DNA from: Neoceratodus forsteri | Taxonomy: Eukaryota; Chordata; Ceratodontiformes; Ceratodontidae | Length of the DNA stretch: 64,000 bases | Assembly (NCBI GenBank): GCA_016271365.2 | Contig: CM057454.1 | Span: forward strand, 1,166,815,055 to 1,166,879,054 | Direction: 5' to 3' | In this document: positions 1 to 11,607 of the stretch, piece after piece | Numbering within the stretch: position 1 is the stretch's first letter | Layout of the letters: each line of letters begins with the position of its first letter | Position numbers and translations under genes: made by a program | The notes under the pieces: model-generated | Told to the model about the DNA's origin: nothing | What the model saw: the letters and a program-made list of their open reading frames with translations, nothing else | Database searches by the model: none

Positions 1-250
1 AGGCCATTCTGTCCTCAGTAGCAACAGTGAAAGGTTCTCCATCTCCTACATTCCAGAGTCATTACATACAGAATCATTTACATTGAGGTACTCTTCTTAT
101 TTAAATTGCAGCACATTCTTGGGCAGTATAGTTATTTTTACAGAGTGAGGTTACTTAGGGCTCTTTTCTTGTACCAGGGAAGTTCATGTTCAGTCCATTC
201 AGTTGATTCAGCTGATGCTATAGCAGGTTTGAATGCAGGGATCTGAATTT
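1..250. other. Unassigned sequence at window start
   Basis: No coding potential, tandem repeat or terminal repeat was recognised here. The stretch precedes the first copy of the inverted-motif repeat. Confidence 0.4.
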
Positions 251-257
251 AAAGGGC

Positions 258-984
258 AATCCTGTTTGTAACAGGGACAGCAGTGACAGTATCTGTCCCT
301 GTTACAATGGGATATAAACATTTGGCAATTTTTTGCGTGGCACAGCTCAGGATCATATTATTTATTTCAATGTAATTAATAACTGCAATTGAAATAAATA
401 ATATAAAGTCAGAAAATTGCATCTTATGATAAAAATGGCAAAAGTGGTAATAATTGTCCTGGGCAAAGTATGGAAAACTAATGTTTAGTGATGTAGACAC
501 TGTAAAAATGTGGTGCTGCTATGATCTGGCAGTAAGTTTAAAGTCAGTTCATCTTTTAAACCTTGATTTAATGTCCAAAAGTTGTTTTAAAAACTCCTTG
601 CCCAGTGAAGTCCTGTTTGTAACAGGGCAGATTTTTTTTATTCAGGTTTGTAACTTGGGACATGTTATCAATATCCATCCCTGTTACAAACCATACTTTT
701 AGTGCTTCCCCTTTTTTGTCTGATTATTATAGTATTTGGGGCTTATTTTAGGAGCATTTTTTTCAGTGGTTGTAACAAAGTACCCATGGTTTCAAAATGG
801 CCACTGGCTTGCTGTTGGGGGGGAGGGTTGGCTGGTGCTGTAAAAAAAAATATAAGTACTGCAAAAATGTTATTAAATCCAAGAAATATACACTGCTACA
901 ATTATTTCCTAACATGCTTAAGCTACAGAAAACTATTTATGTCTTGCTTGCTTTTGAACAGCTATACCAATTGAACCAATATAA
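258..984. repeat. Repeat units with inverted CCTGTTTGTAACAGGG motif, left part
   Basis: The motif CCTGTTTGTAACAGGG occurs at about 258 and 612. Each time it is followed 25-60 bases later by its inverted form (CCCTGTTACAA at about 297, CCCTGTTACAAAC at about 678), so each unit could form a hairpin. The sequence from about 612 to 970 (AT-rich, then a G-run near 819-828 and a CTAACATGCTTAAGCT block) matches 3743-4120 closely. I see a repeat family with at least four motif pairs, split by the LINE at 985-3725. Whether this is a tandem array or a short transposon family is not decided. Confidence 0.7.
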
Positions 985-3725
985 TGACTGGGACCTGTCT
1001 GTACCAGGGTACAGGTTATTTCGTAGGGACAGGGTGACTGGGAAAGGGGGGGGGTGGCACTATATGTGAAGGAAGGACTGAAGTGTGTAAGGGAGGAAGG
1101 GGAGGAGGGCAGTACAGAGTCACTTTGGGTGCAAATCCAGGATTCCAAGAATAGGATTCTTAGAATGGGAGTAGTGTACAGGCCACCATCTCAGATGGAG
1201 GAGTTAGACAGGGAACTAGCGGGACAGATCAGGAGGACCTGCGAGAAGGGTAGTCTGGTGATTGTGGGGGACTTCAACATGCCAGGAGTGGACTGGAGCA
1301 CCCCAACAACCAGGAACAGAAGGGCAGGTACTGCTGGATGCCTTCAGGACAGCTCCTGCTGCAAATGGTCAGTGAACCAAACAGGTTAGGGAATACCCTT
1401 GACCTTGTGCTGGCAAATAGGGACTTTGTGAGAGAACTTACAGTGGAGGAACCACTGTCAGGGAGTGACCACCACTCAGTATGGCTCACATTGGATATGC
1501 GCAAGGAAGGAGTGGAATCTGGCACAAGAGTGCTGGACTTCAGGAGGGCTGACTTTGGGAGGATGGGGAAAGTGGTAAAAGAGTACCTGGCCAGAATTCC
1601 ATCTAGTATGGATACTAACCAGAGATGGGAGCTCATAAAGCTGGGGATAGTGGAGCCAAGCAAAACCTGCTGCAAAGCCAGAGCAAGAAAGGCTGGAGCT
1701 AAGAAACCGAGCTGGTTGAGCAAGGAGGTCATGGAAAGGTAAGGAGGAAAGAGCTGCCTTTAGGAAGTACAAGAAAACAGGGAGGGGAGGACAGAGAGGA
1801 GTACTGACAGAATCAAGGAGGTGACAAGGGCAGTAAGGGGAGCCAAAGCATCTAAGGAACTCAGGCTGGCACAAGGCATTAAGAAGGGAGAGAAAGACTA
1901 CTTTAAGTACATCAGGGAGAAAAAGAGCTGTAAGGACCACATAGTAAGGATTAGGAAGTTGGGGGGTTGGGTGGAAGCAGAGTACGATAAGGAAGAAGCA
2001 CTAAATGAGTACTTCTGTTCAGTATTTACTAAAGAGAAGAGGGGGGTGACACCCAATGTGGGAGAAAATAGCAGGCGCAGGGGAAGTGGTGACAGATGGG
2101 AAATCATGGAGGCAGAGTTCGAGAAGGTTTGAAGGCACTGAGGGTGGACAAGGTGCCAGGCCCAGATGGCATCCACCCAGGGTACTGAAGAAGCTGGCCA
2201 GAGGTCCTTGCAGGACCTTTGGCAGACCTATTTAATGCCTTACTACATTAGAGGTGTGTACCTCAGGACTGGAGGATGGCTCATGTGGTGCCCCTCCACA
2301 AGAGTGGCCCAAGGATGAACCAGGAAACTACAGACCAGTGAGCCTCACATCCATCATGGGTAAGCTAATGGAGACTATCTTGAAGGAGGGCTGGTGGCCT
2401 CCTAGAGGCCAAAGGACTACAGGACAGCAGACAGCATGGCTTCATACATGGCAGATCCTGCCAAAACCAATCTGGTCAAGTTCTATGACTGGGTAACTAG
2501 GCAACTGGACAGGGGCCATGCAGTGGATGTCCTGTATCTGGACTTCAGTAAGGCATTTGACTCAGTACCACATGGAAGGCTTGGAAGGAAGTTAGTAGGC
2601 ACAGGGGCGGGTGCAAAGCTGGTGAGATGGGTAGGAAACTGGCTGCAGGGAAGGCAACAGAGGGTGGTAGTGGGTGGAGAGCTCTCACACCCAAGGGTGG
2701 TGATGAGCGGTGTCCCACAGGGCTCGGTGTTGGGACCAGTGTTGTTTGGGATATTCATTGCAGACATATCATTGGACATCAAGAGCAAGATCAGTCTGTT
2801 TGCTGATGATACCAAGGTTGGCACGGTGGTGGATGACCTAGGGGGATGGCAGGGGTTGCAGGATGATCTGGCAAAGCTTGAAACCTGGTCAAACACCTGG
2901 CAACTGGGCTTTAATGCCAAAAAGTGCAAGGTGCTGCATTTTGGGATGAAGAACCCAAGGAGGACTTATCAGCTAGAGGGAGTGCAGCTAGCCCAGACAG
3001 AAGAGGAGAAGGATCTGGAGGTGCTCATTACAGGGTCAATGAACAACTCGGCACAGTGTAGGAAGGCAGCTACAAAGGCCAACAAAATGCTGGGTTGTAT
3101 TGCAAAGGGTATATCCTCGAGGAGGGAGGAGGTGATTCTGCCACTGTATAGGTCATTAGTTAGACCACACCTGGAGTACTGCGTGCAGTACTGGTGTCCG
3201 TATCTGAAGAGGGACATTAAGTTACTGGAGGGGTTGCAGTGCAGGGCAACAAAGATGATCAAGGGGCTGGGGGACTTATCATACGAGAGGAGGTTGAAGG
3301 AGTTGAACATGTACTCACTGGAGGAGAGGAGAGGAGAGACAGGGGTGACATGATTGAAACCTTTAAATACATGAAAGGAATAAACAAGACGGGTACAGAG
3401 GGGCTGTTCAAAGTAAGGGAGGGGAGGGCCACTAGAGGCCACGATATGAGACTGGAGTGAGGAAGGTTCAGGAGGGAGATGAGTAGACACTTTTTTACAG
3501 AGAGGGTGGTGGCTGGGTGGAATGCGTTACCTGCAGAAGTGGTATGCAGTAGAATAGTGGACTGCTTCAAATGAGGATGGGACAGGTCAAGGTGGAAAGT
3601 TAATGAAGGGAAGGGTGGAAGGGAGGGGCAGCTGCAGAATAAGGGGTGCTAGCTGCACATTCGAGCAGACTTGATAGACCTCTAGGCCTTTATCTGCTGG
3701 CAAATTTCGTATGTTCATATGTTAA
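985..3725 (+). pseudogene. CR1-like LINE (family C), ORF2 endonuclease and reverse transcriptase, broken
   Basis: This is a 5'-truncated non-LTR retrotransposon whose ORF2 product would nick DNA and copy its RNA into the nick. Apurinic endonuclease remnants lie at about 985-1740, with GDFNMPGVDWS near 1267-1299 and a later SGSDHHSVW block. A basic linker (AKKPSWLSKEVMER) follows. The reverse transcriptase runs from about 2290 to 3350, with YLDFSKAFDSVPHGRL near 2536, SGVPQGSVLGPVLF near 2707 and the catalytic FADD at 2799-2810. The longest open stretch is 2436-3353. Frame changes near 1340-1390 and stops near 1742 and 2132 break it. The 3' UTR ends near 3725 with the family's CTTTATCTGCTGGCA block and a GTATGTTCATATGTT tail. 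It interrupts the hairpin-repeat sequence. Confidence 0.9.
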
Positions 3726-3742
3726 AAAAAATCCTCCCCATT

Positions 3743-4205
3743 TCAGTCCTGTTTGTAACAGGGATGGAGTTTTCATATTAAGGTTTGTATCTGCAGACAT
3801 ATTGTGAATCTTCCTCCCCATTACAAACCAGACTTTTAGCACTTCCCTTTTTTAGGTGATTATGACAGTATTTGGTGTTCATTTTAGTATGAATTTATTT
3901 CAGTAGTGTAACAAACTGCAACAGTAACAAACCATTTTAAAATGATCACTGGCTTACTCTGGGGGGTGGGGAGATGGCTGGTATTGCAAAGGAAAATATA
4001 AAATGTACTTTTGACTGCAAAAATGTTATTAAACTCAAGAAATATACAATGCTACTACAATTTCCTAACATGCTTAAGCTGCAGAAATCTATTTATGTAT
4101 TTTTTGCTTTTTACAAGTTACTTAAAAGCCACCTTCCCTGTTCAATCCTGTTTGTAATAGGGAGAGAACTGTAAATATATGTCCCTGTTACAAACAAGAT
4201 ATTTA
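3743..4205. repeat. Repeat units with inverted CCTGTTTGTAACAGGG motif, right part
   Basis: This is the second homologous copy of the 612-970 sequence. CCTGTTTGTAACAGGG recurs near 3748, with a mutated partner (CCCCATTACAAAC) near 3820. A further pair lies at about 4148-4199 (CCTGTTTGTAATAGGG and CCCTGTTACAAAC). Together with the left part it brackets the CR1-C LINE. Confidence 0.7.
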
Positions 4206-4289
4206 TTAAAGATGAAAATTAAAATGACGTTGGGGTGGTTTGTGAGTTAGAGGCAGGTGACACGTGGGCACATAAAAGGCTGACTCTTT

Positions 4290-5577
4290 TTAGGAGAGGG
4301 AGATAGTGTGCCACCAGGCCTCAGGAAAGGCTGTCCTGATAGGGAGAGGTAAGAAGATGCCACCAGGTTCCCATGGACAGCTGGCAGGGTGTGGGGTGGG
4401 AGACATTAGTCTCCAGGCCCCAGGAAAGTCTGACAGGGTTAGGGAGAGGGCAGCCAGTGTCAACAGGTCACCAGGGACAGCTTGGCAGGGTGTGCGGTGA
4501 GAGATGGGAGACACCAGGCCCCAGAAAGGCAGAAAGTGTTAGGAAGAGGAAAGCAGGCACCACCAGGTCCCCTGGGAAAGCAAGTAGGGTGTGAAGGGGA
4601 AGACAGGTGCCACTAGACCTCAGGAAAGGTTAACAGGGTTGGGGAGAGGGAAGCAGGCACCACCAAGACCTCTGGGACAGCAAACAGGGTGTGGAGGGGT
4701 CAGACGGGTGCCACAATGCCTCAGGAAAAGCTGACATGGTTGCAGAGAGGATAAGAGGATAGCAGGCATCACCAGGTCCTCTGGGACAGCAAGCAAATAA
4801 ATAAAATCTAGCATTCCAGAACAAATTCAGGGAGATTTCTTTAAAGTAGGACAGCAAGCAGGGTGTGTAGGGGCAGGCAGGTGCCATCAGGCCTCAGAAA
4901 AGACTGACAAGCTTGGGGAGAATGAAGCAGGTGCTACCAGGTCCCCTGGGACAGCAGGAAGGGTGTAGGGTGGGAGACGGGAACCTTCAGTACTCAGGAA
5001 ATGCTGGAAGGGTTAAGGAGAGGAAAGCAGGTGCCACCAGGTCCCCAAGGTTAGCTGGCAGGATATGGGGTGGAAGACGGGAGACACCAGGCCCTGGGAA
5101 AGGCTGAAATGGTTAAGGAGAGGGAAGCAGGTGTCACCAGGTCCCATGGGATAGCTGGCAGGGTATGGGGTGGGAGACAGGAGACACCAGGCCCCAGGAA
5201 AGGCTGTCAGGGTTAGCAAGAGGGAAGCATGTGACACCAGGTCCCCAGGGATTGCTGGAAGGGTGTGGGGTGAGACATGGGAGCCTCTAGGTTCTGGGAA
5301 AGGCTGTCAGGGTTAGGGAGAGGGAAACTGATGCCAACAGGTCACCAAGGACAGCTTGGCAGGGTGGGGGTGGAAGATGGGAGACAGGAGACACCAGGCC
5401 CCAGGAAAGACAGAATAGGGTAGGGAGAGGGAAGCAGGCACCACCAGGTCCCATGAGACAGTAAGCGGGGTATGGAGGGGCAGATGAGTGCCACCAATCC
5501 TCAGGAAAGGCTGACAGTGTTGGGGAGAGGGAAGCAGGCACCACCAGATCACCTGGGACAGCAGACAAGGTGTGGAG
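4290..5577. repeat. Minisatellite, unit about 100 bp, roughly 13 copies
   Basis: A GC-rich block repeats about every 100 bases: GGAGAGGGAAGCAGG, CACCACCAGGTCCCC, GGGACAGC, GGGTGTGGGG, GAGACACCAGGCC and AGGAAAGGCTGACAG. The anchor GGAAAGGCTG or a variant recurs near 4323, 4424, 4525, 4624, 4725, 4900, 4998, 5098, 5200, 5299, 5404 and 5502. The spacing is disturbed near 4790-4850 by an AT-rich insert. Open frames across this block come from the repeat and are not genes. Confidence 0.92.
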
Positions 5578-6045
5578 GACTGTGTGTTCTGTCACCTGTG
5601 GTCTTTTAGGTCCCTAATCCATTTTCTTCAGGTCCCTTTTGGATCCACATGAGGAGTACTTCACACACCTGCCAGAGTATGTCACTATAGGCCAGTGCCC
5701 ATGTTCTCATCTGGTGGATCCAGCTATGCCATCACCTATGGTCTTCCAGGACCCACCAGGGCCCTGGTGGGTCTGCATGAGGAGTACTACAGGATATTGA
5801 CAAAGTAGATGCAAACTATATAACATGTGGACCACTGGTAATTGTGGGGCGTGGGCCTTATGTGGTATAAGGCATAGAAACTGTCAACAAAGCCTTCAAA
5901 ATAATGAACCTGTGAAACAATTTGGCAGTATGAACATTTATTGATGTGACTGAGGCTGTAGTAATCAATGTATATAGTGTGGTTTGTATATAGTGTAGAG
6001 TTTTGGTTAAGGTTTTAGTAGAAATTTATTGTGTATATCTACTAT
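5578..6045. other. Unassigned sequence after the minisatellite
   Basis: It contains two related segments with GGTCTTYYAGG...CATGAGGAGTACT near 5603-5660 and 5740-5790, suggesting an old duplication. No gene was recognised. Confidence 0.4.
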
Positions 6046-6300
6046 TTTATTTTTTTATTTAATTTTTATTTATTTTATTGATTGAATTTTGATAACCGGG
6101 TAGGCCCTCTGAGACAAGACAATCCCTTTTTCAGGGGCAACCTGGGAAGCGCAGTACATTGCTAGTGCATTCACTGATACAAGAAATTAGACAAGGAATA
6201 GTCATGCAGTAAGAGAGTACATCAATTACATTCAGTTATGCAAAATAAGCAATGTAAAGCACAGTCAAAAAACTTACATAGACATCATTTACAGTATATT
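6046..6300 (-). repeat. LINE 3'-end fragment (L2-like tail)
   Basis: A T-rich start (TTTATTTATTTTATTGAT) is followed by TAACCGGGTAGGCCCTCTGA and TTTTTCAGGGGCAACC. The arrangement resembles the left edges of the elements at 14255 and 27405, which are 3' ends of minus-strand LINEs with an AATAAATAAA-type tail. I infer a short minus-strand 3' fragment. Confidence 0.45.
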
Positions 6301-7449
6301 TGGTGTTGATCTGTTGTATGATGAATTTCCTTTGTGGTGGTATGCAATATTATAACTTTTCCTCTAATTAATTCATTAATAATATGACCTTAAACAGTAA
6401 AAATATTAATTGGAAAAAATAAAGGACTTCAGTAGCCTAATTTTATGTTTTTCCACAATGTTTTCAGTGACAATTTGTACTTTCTGGATTTTCTCTGACC
6501 TGTTATATACGTTAATGTACTGCTCTTTTGCTTTTTTGGGGGATGAGAAGTAACATAAAATAATCACAAAATGTTTTAAATTTTATCTACTCTTATCCCC
6601 ATTTACACACAAATGCATTTTAATCTATGAATACTCAGGAATTCTGGGTAAGGAAAAACTTTGAAATTACTTTGCCCCATAGAACTGCACCATGCGTTAG
6701 ATTGATGATCATCATCACACAGATGCATGCAGATATGTTGGTGTTGCTTTGTGAATTAACTAAATAAAGTAAAATACTGCAAAGTCATGTGAAGACCAAA
6801 AAATATTTATACCTATATATTTTTTTATTTTGCATGTTCTCTGTCCCTGTTACATACGTTACATGGTTACTGTTTCCAAACATTTGGGACTGTCCGGGAA
6901 AACCACAACTGATATTATCTTCCTGTTTACAGTTTAAGTAAAGACTCTTAAGGGTAATATATTGATGGTGAAAGAAGAAAGAAATTACAACATTTTTTTG
7001 CCACAGTCATGTCCCACTTATCTCCCCTATTACTGTGGATAGGCCCATCTGCAGTCAGTTCTTCTTGGATCCTAAGAAACTATCACCCTTCAGCCAAACT
7101 AGTCCAATTGAAATGGAGAGGGAGGAACTCATTTTTTTAAAAGAAAATAATAAACAATGTCCACCACAGTGTATTTCAGTATTAAGTGCTTTATTTTACA
7201 TCTGCCTTGTTTTGCCCCAATAGGGCGTTTTCAGAGGACTTAACTTGGAAAAAAAAAATAAAAGCAATGATTACCTATTTATGTGCCATTTTTGTATTGT
7301 AAAAACATAAATGTTTCAAATTCAGAACTTTTCTGGTTCTCCCATGCTGAATAATATTTTATGCCTCAATAATGTGCGATTCTAGCTTTTTTCTTAGTTA
7401 TATACAATGCATACTTCTCTTCTCTGAGGTTTCTATAAAGCAAATCAAT
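6301..7449. other. AT-rich unassigned sequence
   Basis: No coding or repeat family was recognised. A single echo of the hairpin motif (TGTCCCTGTTACATACGTTA, near 6842) hints at a further decayed unit of the family seen at 258-4205. Confidence 0.35.
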
Positions 7450-7524
7450 GGGTCCGATTCCAGAAGGTGGGCACAGGGCTTGTGATATGCCTTGCATCCA
7501 CTGCAAAATTTGATGCGAATGCTT

Positions 7525-9945
7525 TGATTTCAATATTCCAGACGTGGACTGGAGCATCCCAGCAGCAGCATCAACTAGGAGCAGATTTATCCTGGACTCC
7601 CTTCAGGGTGCCTTCCTCAAGCAACTGGTCATGGAACCAACTCGGCAGAAGGCAATACTGGACCTTCTGCTCACAAACAGGGACAGTGTGATGGGGTAAC
7701 AGTGGGGGAGCACCTGGGTAACAGTGACCACCAGTCATTGTGGTTTGAAATCACAGAAGAGCAGAACCAAACCACACAAAACACGTATCCTGGATTTTAG
7801 GGGGCAGACTTTGGGAAAATGGGGAGATACTTGAAAGAGGCATTAAGGGAATGGGACAGGAATCAGGGGTTGAGGAACAGTGGGCAGTATTTAAAATGGG
7901 GATTATAAGAACAACAGAATTATGCATTAAGCAGGTTAAGAGGAAAAGGAAGAGGAGACCATTATGGTTTTCCAAGAGGTAGCAAAGAAAGTGAAAGCCA
8001 AAAGATTGCATTCAGGCAATACAAAAGACACAGGCAGAAGGGGATAGGAGAAGTACCAGGAGAAACAAAGGGAGGCAGGAAGTCAGTAAGGAAGCCAAAG
8101 CTCAGACAGAAGAACACATTGCCAAAATCAGTGGTTAAAGAGGACAAAACCTTTACAGGTACATAAGTGAAAAAAGAAAGACAAAGGAGGATAGTGAGAC
8201 TGAAGGGGAGGATGGGAGTCGCGTGGAGGATGACAACAGTAAAGCTGACATATTGAACAGGTATTTCTGCTCAGTCTTTACTAAGGAAGAGGGGTAATGG
8301 GTCTGAAGGAGTACAAGGGGTGAGAATGGTGCAGAAATGGACACAAGTCCTTCATGAGAAAGGGTCCCGAAGGAACTGCAAATAAAAGAGTTGACAAAGC
8401 AATGGGGCCAGATGGGGTGCACCCAGGGTCCTTAAAGAACTAAGAGAGGTGGTGGCTGAACCTCTGGCTATCCTGTTTAGCCAATCACTGGAAATAGGAG
8501 GTACCCAAAGACTGGAGGACAGCAGATGTAGTCCCCTTATACAAAAGTGGAAACAAAGAGGAAGCAGGAACTACAGACCAGTCAGCCTCACCTCGGTAGT
8601 GGGAAAGATCATGGAAGCACTACTGAAGGAGAGATTGGTGGAACATCTGGTTGTCAATGGACTACAGGACCCAAGGCAGCATGGTTTCACCAGGGGGAGG
8701 TCATGTCAGACCAACCTCATTGAATTTTTTGACTGGGTGACTAAGGAGGTGGATCAGGGGAGGGCAGTGGACATGGCCTATCTGGACTTCAGCAAGGCCT
8801 TTGACACTGTGCCACATAGAAGACTATTACACAAACTGGGGAATATGGGTGTGGGCAGGACAGTAGTGTGGTGGGTAGGTAACTGGCTGGGTGGCAGGAC
8901 ACAGAGGGTGGTGGTAAATGGCTGTCACTCCACAGAGGAAGAGTGACCAGTGGGGCCACAGGGATCAGTGCTGGGACCGGTCTATTCAACATCTTCATCA
9001 GTGACATTGCGCAGGATCTAGAAGGCAGAATTTCACTGTTCGCTGATGACACAAAGCTCTGTAACAGGTAGACACACCAGAGGGTGTAGACAGAATGAGA
9101 AGGGACCTGCAGAAACTTGAAGAATGGTCAAAGGTTTGGCAGTTGAAATTCAATGCAAAGAAGTGCAAGATAATGCATATGGGGCACAAAAACCTGGCAC
9201 AATATATCAGTTGGGGGTGAGGATATAGCATGCACCAAGCAGGAAAGGGATCTTGGGGTTGTCATCTCTGATGACCTCAAGGTGAGGAAACAGTGTGACA
9301 AGGCATCAGGTAAAGCAAATAGGATGCTGGGATGTATAGGCAGGGGCATCACCAGCAGGAAAAAGGAGGTCATAATTCCACTATACAAGACACTAGTGAG
9401 GGCCCCACCTGGAGTACAGTGTACAGTTCTGGAGACCATACCTATGTAAGGACATAGACAGGGTAGAGAAGGTTCAGAGGAGGGCAACAAAGATGGTGCA
9501 TGGATTGCATCACAAGTCCTATGAAGACAGGTTGAAGGAACTGAACATGTACTCCCTGGAGGAGAGGAGGAGAGGGATATGATAGAGACATACAAGTATC
9601 TTACAGGGAGAAACAGGGTGCAGGAAAACACTATTTTTAAGCGAAAAGATGTTCCAGGACTAGAGGGCATGGGATGAAGTTGGAGGGAGGACGATTCAGA
9701 GGAAACATGAGAAAGAATTTCTTCACAGAATGGGTGGTGGACAAGTAGAACACCCTGCCAGAGGAAGTGGTGGGGGCTGAAACAATCACGGGATTTAAGA
9801 ATGCATAGGATAGACATAAAGGAATTCTAGAGGTCAGGGGTAAGGGGAAACAGACTTCTAGGAAAACAAACTGAACTTACAAGCTCAAATGGGCAGACTG
9901 GGTGGGCCATAGGCCCTTATCTGCCGACACTGTCTATGTAACTCT
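7525..9945 (+). pseudogene. CR1-like LINE (family A), ORF2 remnant
   Basis: This is a 5'-truncated CR1 copy that starts inside the endonuclease domain (NIPDVDWS near 7534-7557). The reverse transcriptase core is visible at 8449-8946 with YLDFSKAFDTVPHRRL, and the catalytic FADD lies at 9039-9050 in another frame. Several frameshifts and stops break it. The 3' part ends with GGGCAGACTGGGTGGGCC, CCCTTATCTGCCGACA and CTATGTAACT, a terminus shared with the minus-strand family A copy that ends at about 40485. It lies inside the Harbinger-like element. Confidence 0.9.
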
Positions 9946-10125
9946 GCACCATTCCAGAAGGCTTGATGCAGTTGCACTAGTTTTCTCACTTTATGGCAGC
10001 TTGCGACAAATGATTGGCACAAGGCCGTAGTGAGGGTACCCCCAAGGACGCACTGTTAGACCACTGGGGAGATGGTCTAATGTTGCTGCATCAGGGAGTT
10101 GTGACATCAGTTTCTGGACTATTAA

Positions 10126-10155
10126 GTTTGATGCAAGTCAGCACTTGCATCAAAC
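10126..10155. repeat. Perfect 13-bp hairpin
   Basis: GTTTGATGCAAGT and ACTTGCATCAAAC are exact reverse complements separated by CAGC. It lies near the right end of the Harbinger-like element and probably belongs to its subterminal repeats. Confidence 0.8.
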
Positions 10156-10210
10156 AGCCTACCACAAGTATGATGCGGCAATCATAGCTGCTCTTAGAAT
10201 CAGGCCCAAT

Positions 10211-10860
10211 GTCTTTTCAGTAATAACACTTTCCTAAAGGCAATATTGTTATAATGTATGGTAAAACATTGTTCTGCATAGAATTCCATCCCTTTTTAAA
10301 ATGCTGCTGCACCACAGTTCAAAGATCATGGAATGTGATTGTACCCTTCTGTGGTATGACATCATTTTGAAACCTCTAGAGAATGCACAAGTCTATTCTG
10401 TTCTGAAAGCTAAAAACCATTGTGTGCACATTTTGTACAGAATAGTATACGCTATAAAATATACAGGATGAGCAACTTTATGCCCAAACAGTGTGTTCTG
10501 CCACCTCAGGGCTCTGATTCCCATGGACCTCTCGAGCTTCACTTTCAAGGTCAGAGGGAATTAGAACCACTCCGTGGCAGAGCCCACTGGTTGTACCTAG
10601 TTGCTCATTTAGTATTCTCTATATACTTCATCACACTTTTGTCTTAGGCAGTATCGCATTTTGCTACTTCCAACCCCCTAAGTTGTAGACCATCTGTATT
10701 AAACAGATTGAGCCACATAACACAGCCAAAAACTAAGTCTGCACCAAGGTAACTTACTGACATTTCCATTCCCATTATTCGTATTCAAGGTTTTCTTACA
10801 CTTAATGCTCTGGTAGCTTAATATCAATGACGTGTGTCTTAACTAGTCCTTTCCAGCTCT
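10211..10860. other. Unassigned sequence
   Basis: No gene, terminal repeat or known repeat family was recognised. Confidence 0.35.
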
Positions 10861-10929
10861 ATGCATTCAATATCAATATATATGTGTATATACTGTATAT
10901 ATAATATTGTTTACAAAAGACTTTGTAAT

Positions 10930-11336
10930 GCACTAGTAAGGATTAAACAGACAAAAGGAGGGAAACGTGGTATCAGAGTTTCCAACCATAACTCCCCACC
11001 CCCACCCTGCAGGCAGCAACAGAAGAAGCCATTGCAGTTTGACCTGTCCTGCATCTTTGTAAATCTGGTATGCAGTGTGCCTTGGGGTTGTCATCACTAA
11101 TGCTAAAGCATTTCCACATGAACATACATACACACATGGAGGGATGGAGCGGTCCCTGCATTTCCACAAACAAATAAGGATACAATTACACTATCTTACA
11201 AAAGTGTAGATGGATGGGAGTGCAGGACATAGAGTGCCTGAACTCCCACAGGCAAACAAGGATACAAATGTACTATTTGAAAAAGTACAGAAATTATTTG
11301 CAAAAAAACTGCATTAATGCAACATTGAGGGTTCAT
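10930..11336. repeat. Tandemly related segments
   Basis: Two similar blocks occur about 80 bases apart near 11155 and 11235 (CCACAAACAAATAAGGATAC and CCACAGGCAAACAAGGATAC, each followed by a short hairpin-like AAAAGT stretch). A decayed copy of the arm at 11350 (GGGAAACGTGGT, TTTCCAACCATAACTCCCCA) lies near 10960. I infer duplicated pieces of one repeat. Confidence 0.5.
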
Positions 11337-11607
11337 GCAAAATTGAAAAAAGTAGGGAAATGTGGTTTTAGGGTTTCTAACCCTAAAACCCCACCACCTT
11401 CCCTAAAACTAATCAGGGGTGCAATTTTCTTTGGAGTTGTCAACCCTAAAACTCATCACATTCTATACATTCCAGTAACATACTGTATATCCAATGGAGT
11501 GAGCTTTAAGGTTGCCAACCCCAAGGAAGATTGCATCTCTGATTTGTTTTAGGGAGTGGTGGAGATGTTTTATGGAAACCTAAAACCACATTTCCCTACT
11601 TTTTTTG
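11337..11607. mobile_element. Palindromic MITE-like element
   Basis: The left arm (AAAAAAGTAGGGAAATGTGG, then TTTTAGGGTTTC) is matched by an inverted right arm near 11565-11607 (CCTAAAACCACATTTCCCTA, then CTTTTTTTGC). The arms are about 45 bp with few mismatches and enclose about 180 bp. The arrangement suggests a small inverted-repeat transposon; the target duplication is not clear. Confidence 0.55.

Larger units (their letters stand above)
7450..10207. mobile_element. Harbinger-like non-autonomous element with nested LINE
   Basis: The left end reads GGGTCCGATTCCAGAAG and the right end, read inward, GGGCCTGATTCTAAGAG, so the ends form imperfect inverted repeats. Both are flanked by AAT (7447-7449 and 10208-10210), a 3-bp duplication of the size used by PIF/Harbinger elements. 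Short subterminal repeats (TTGATGC, TTGCATC) occur at both sides. The interior outside the LINE is only about 340 bp and has no transposase, so it is non-autonomous. A CR1-A LINE fills about 7525-9945. The usual Harbinger target is TWA, so AAT makes the superfamily call tentative. Confidence 0.6.

Noticed and set aside
2483..3570. Minus-strand frames opposite the CR1-C reverse transcriptase
   Set aside because: They are shadows of the real plus-strand frame and have no domain of their own.
4306..5595. Several open frames on both strands in the minisatellite
   Set aside because: They are translations of a tandem repeat and overlap each other.
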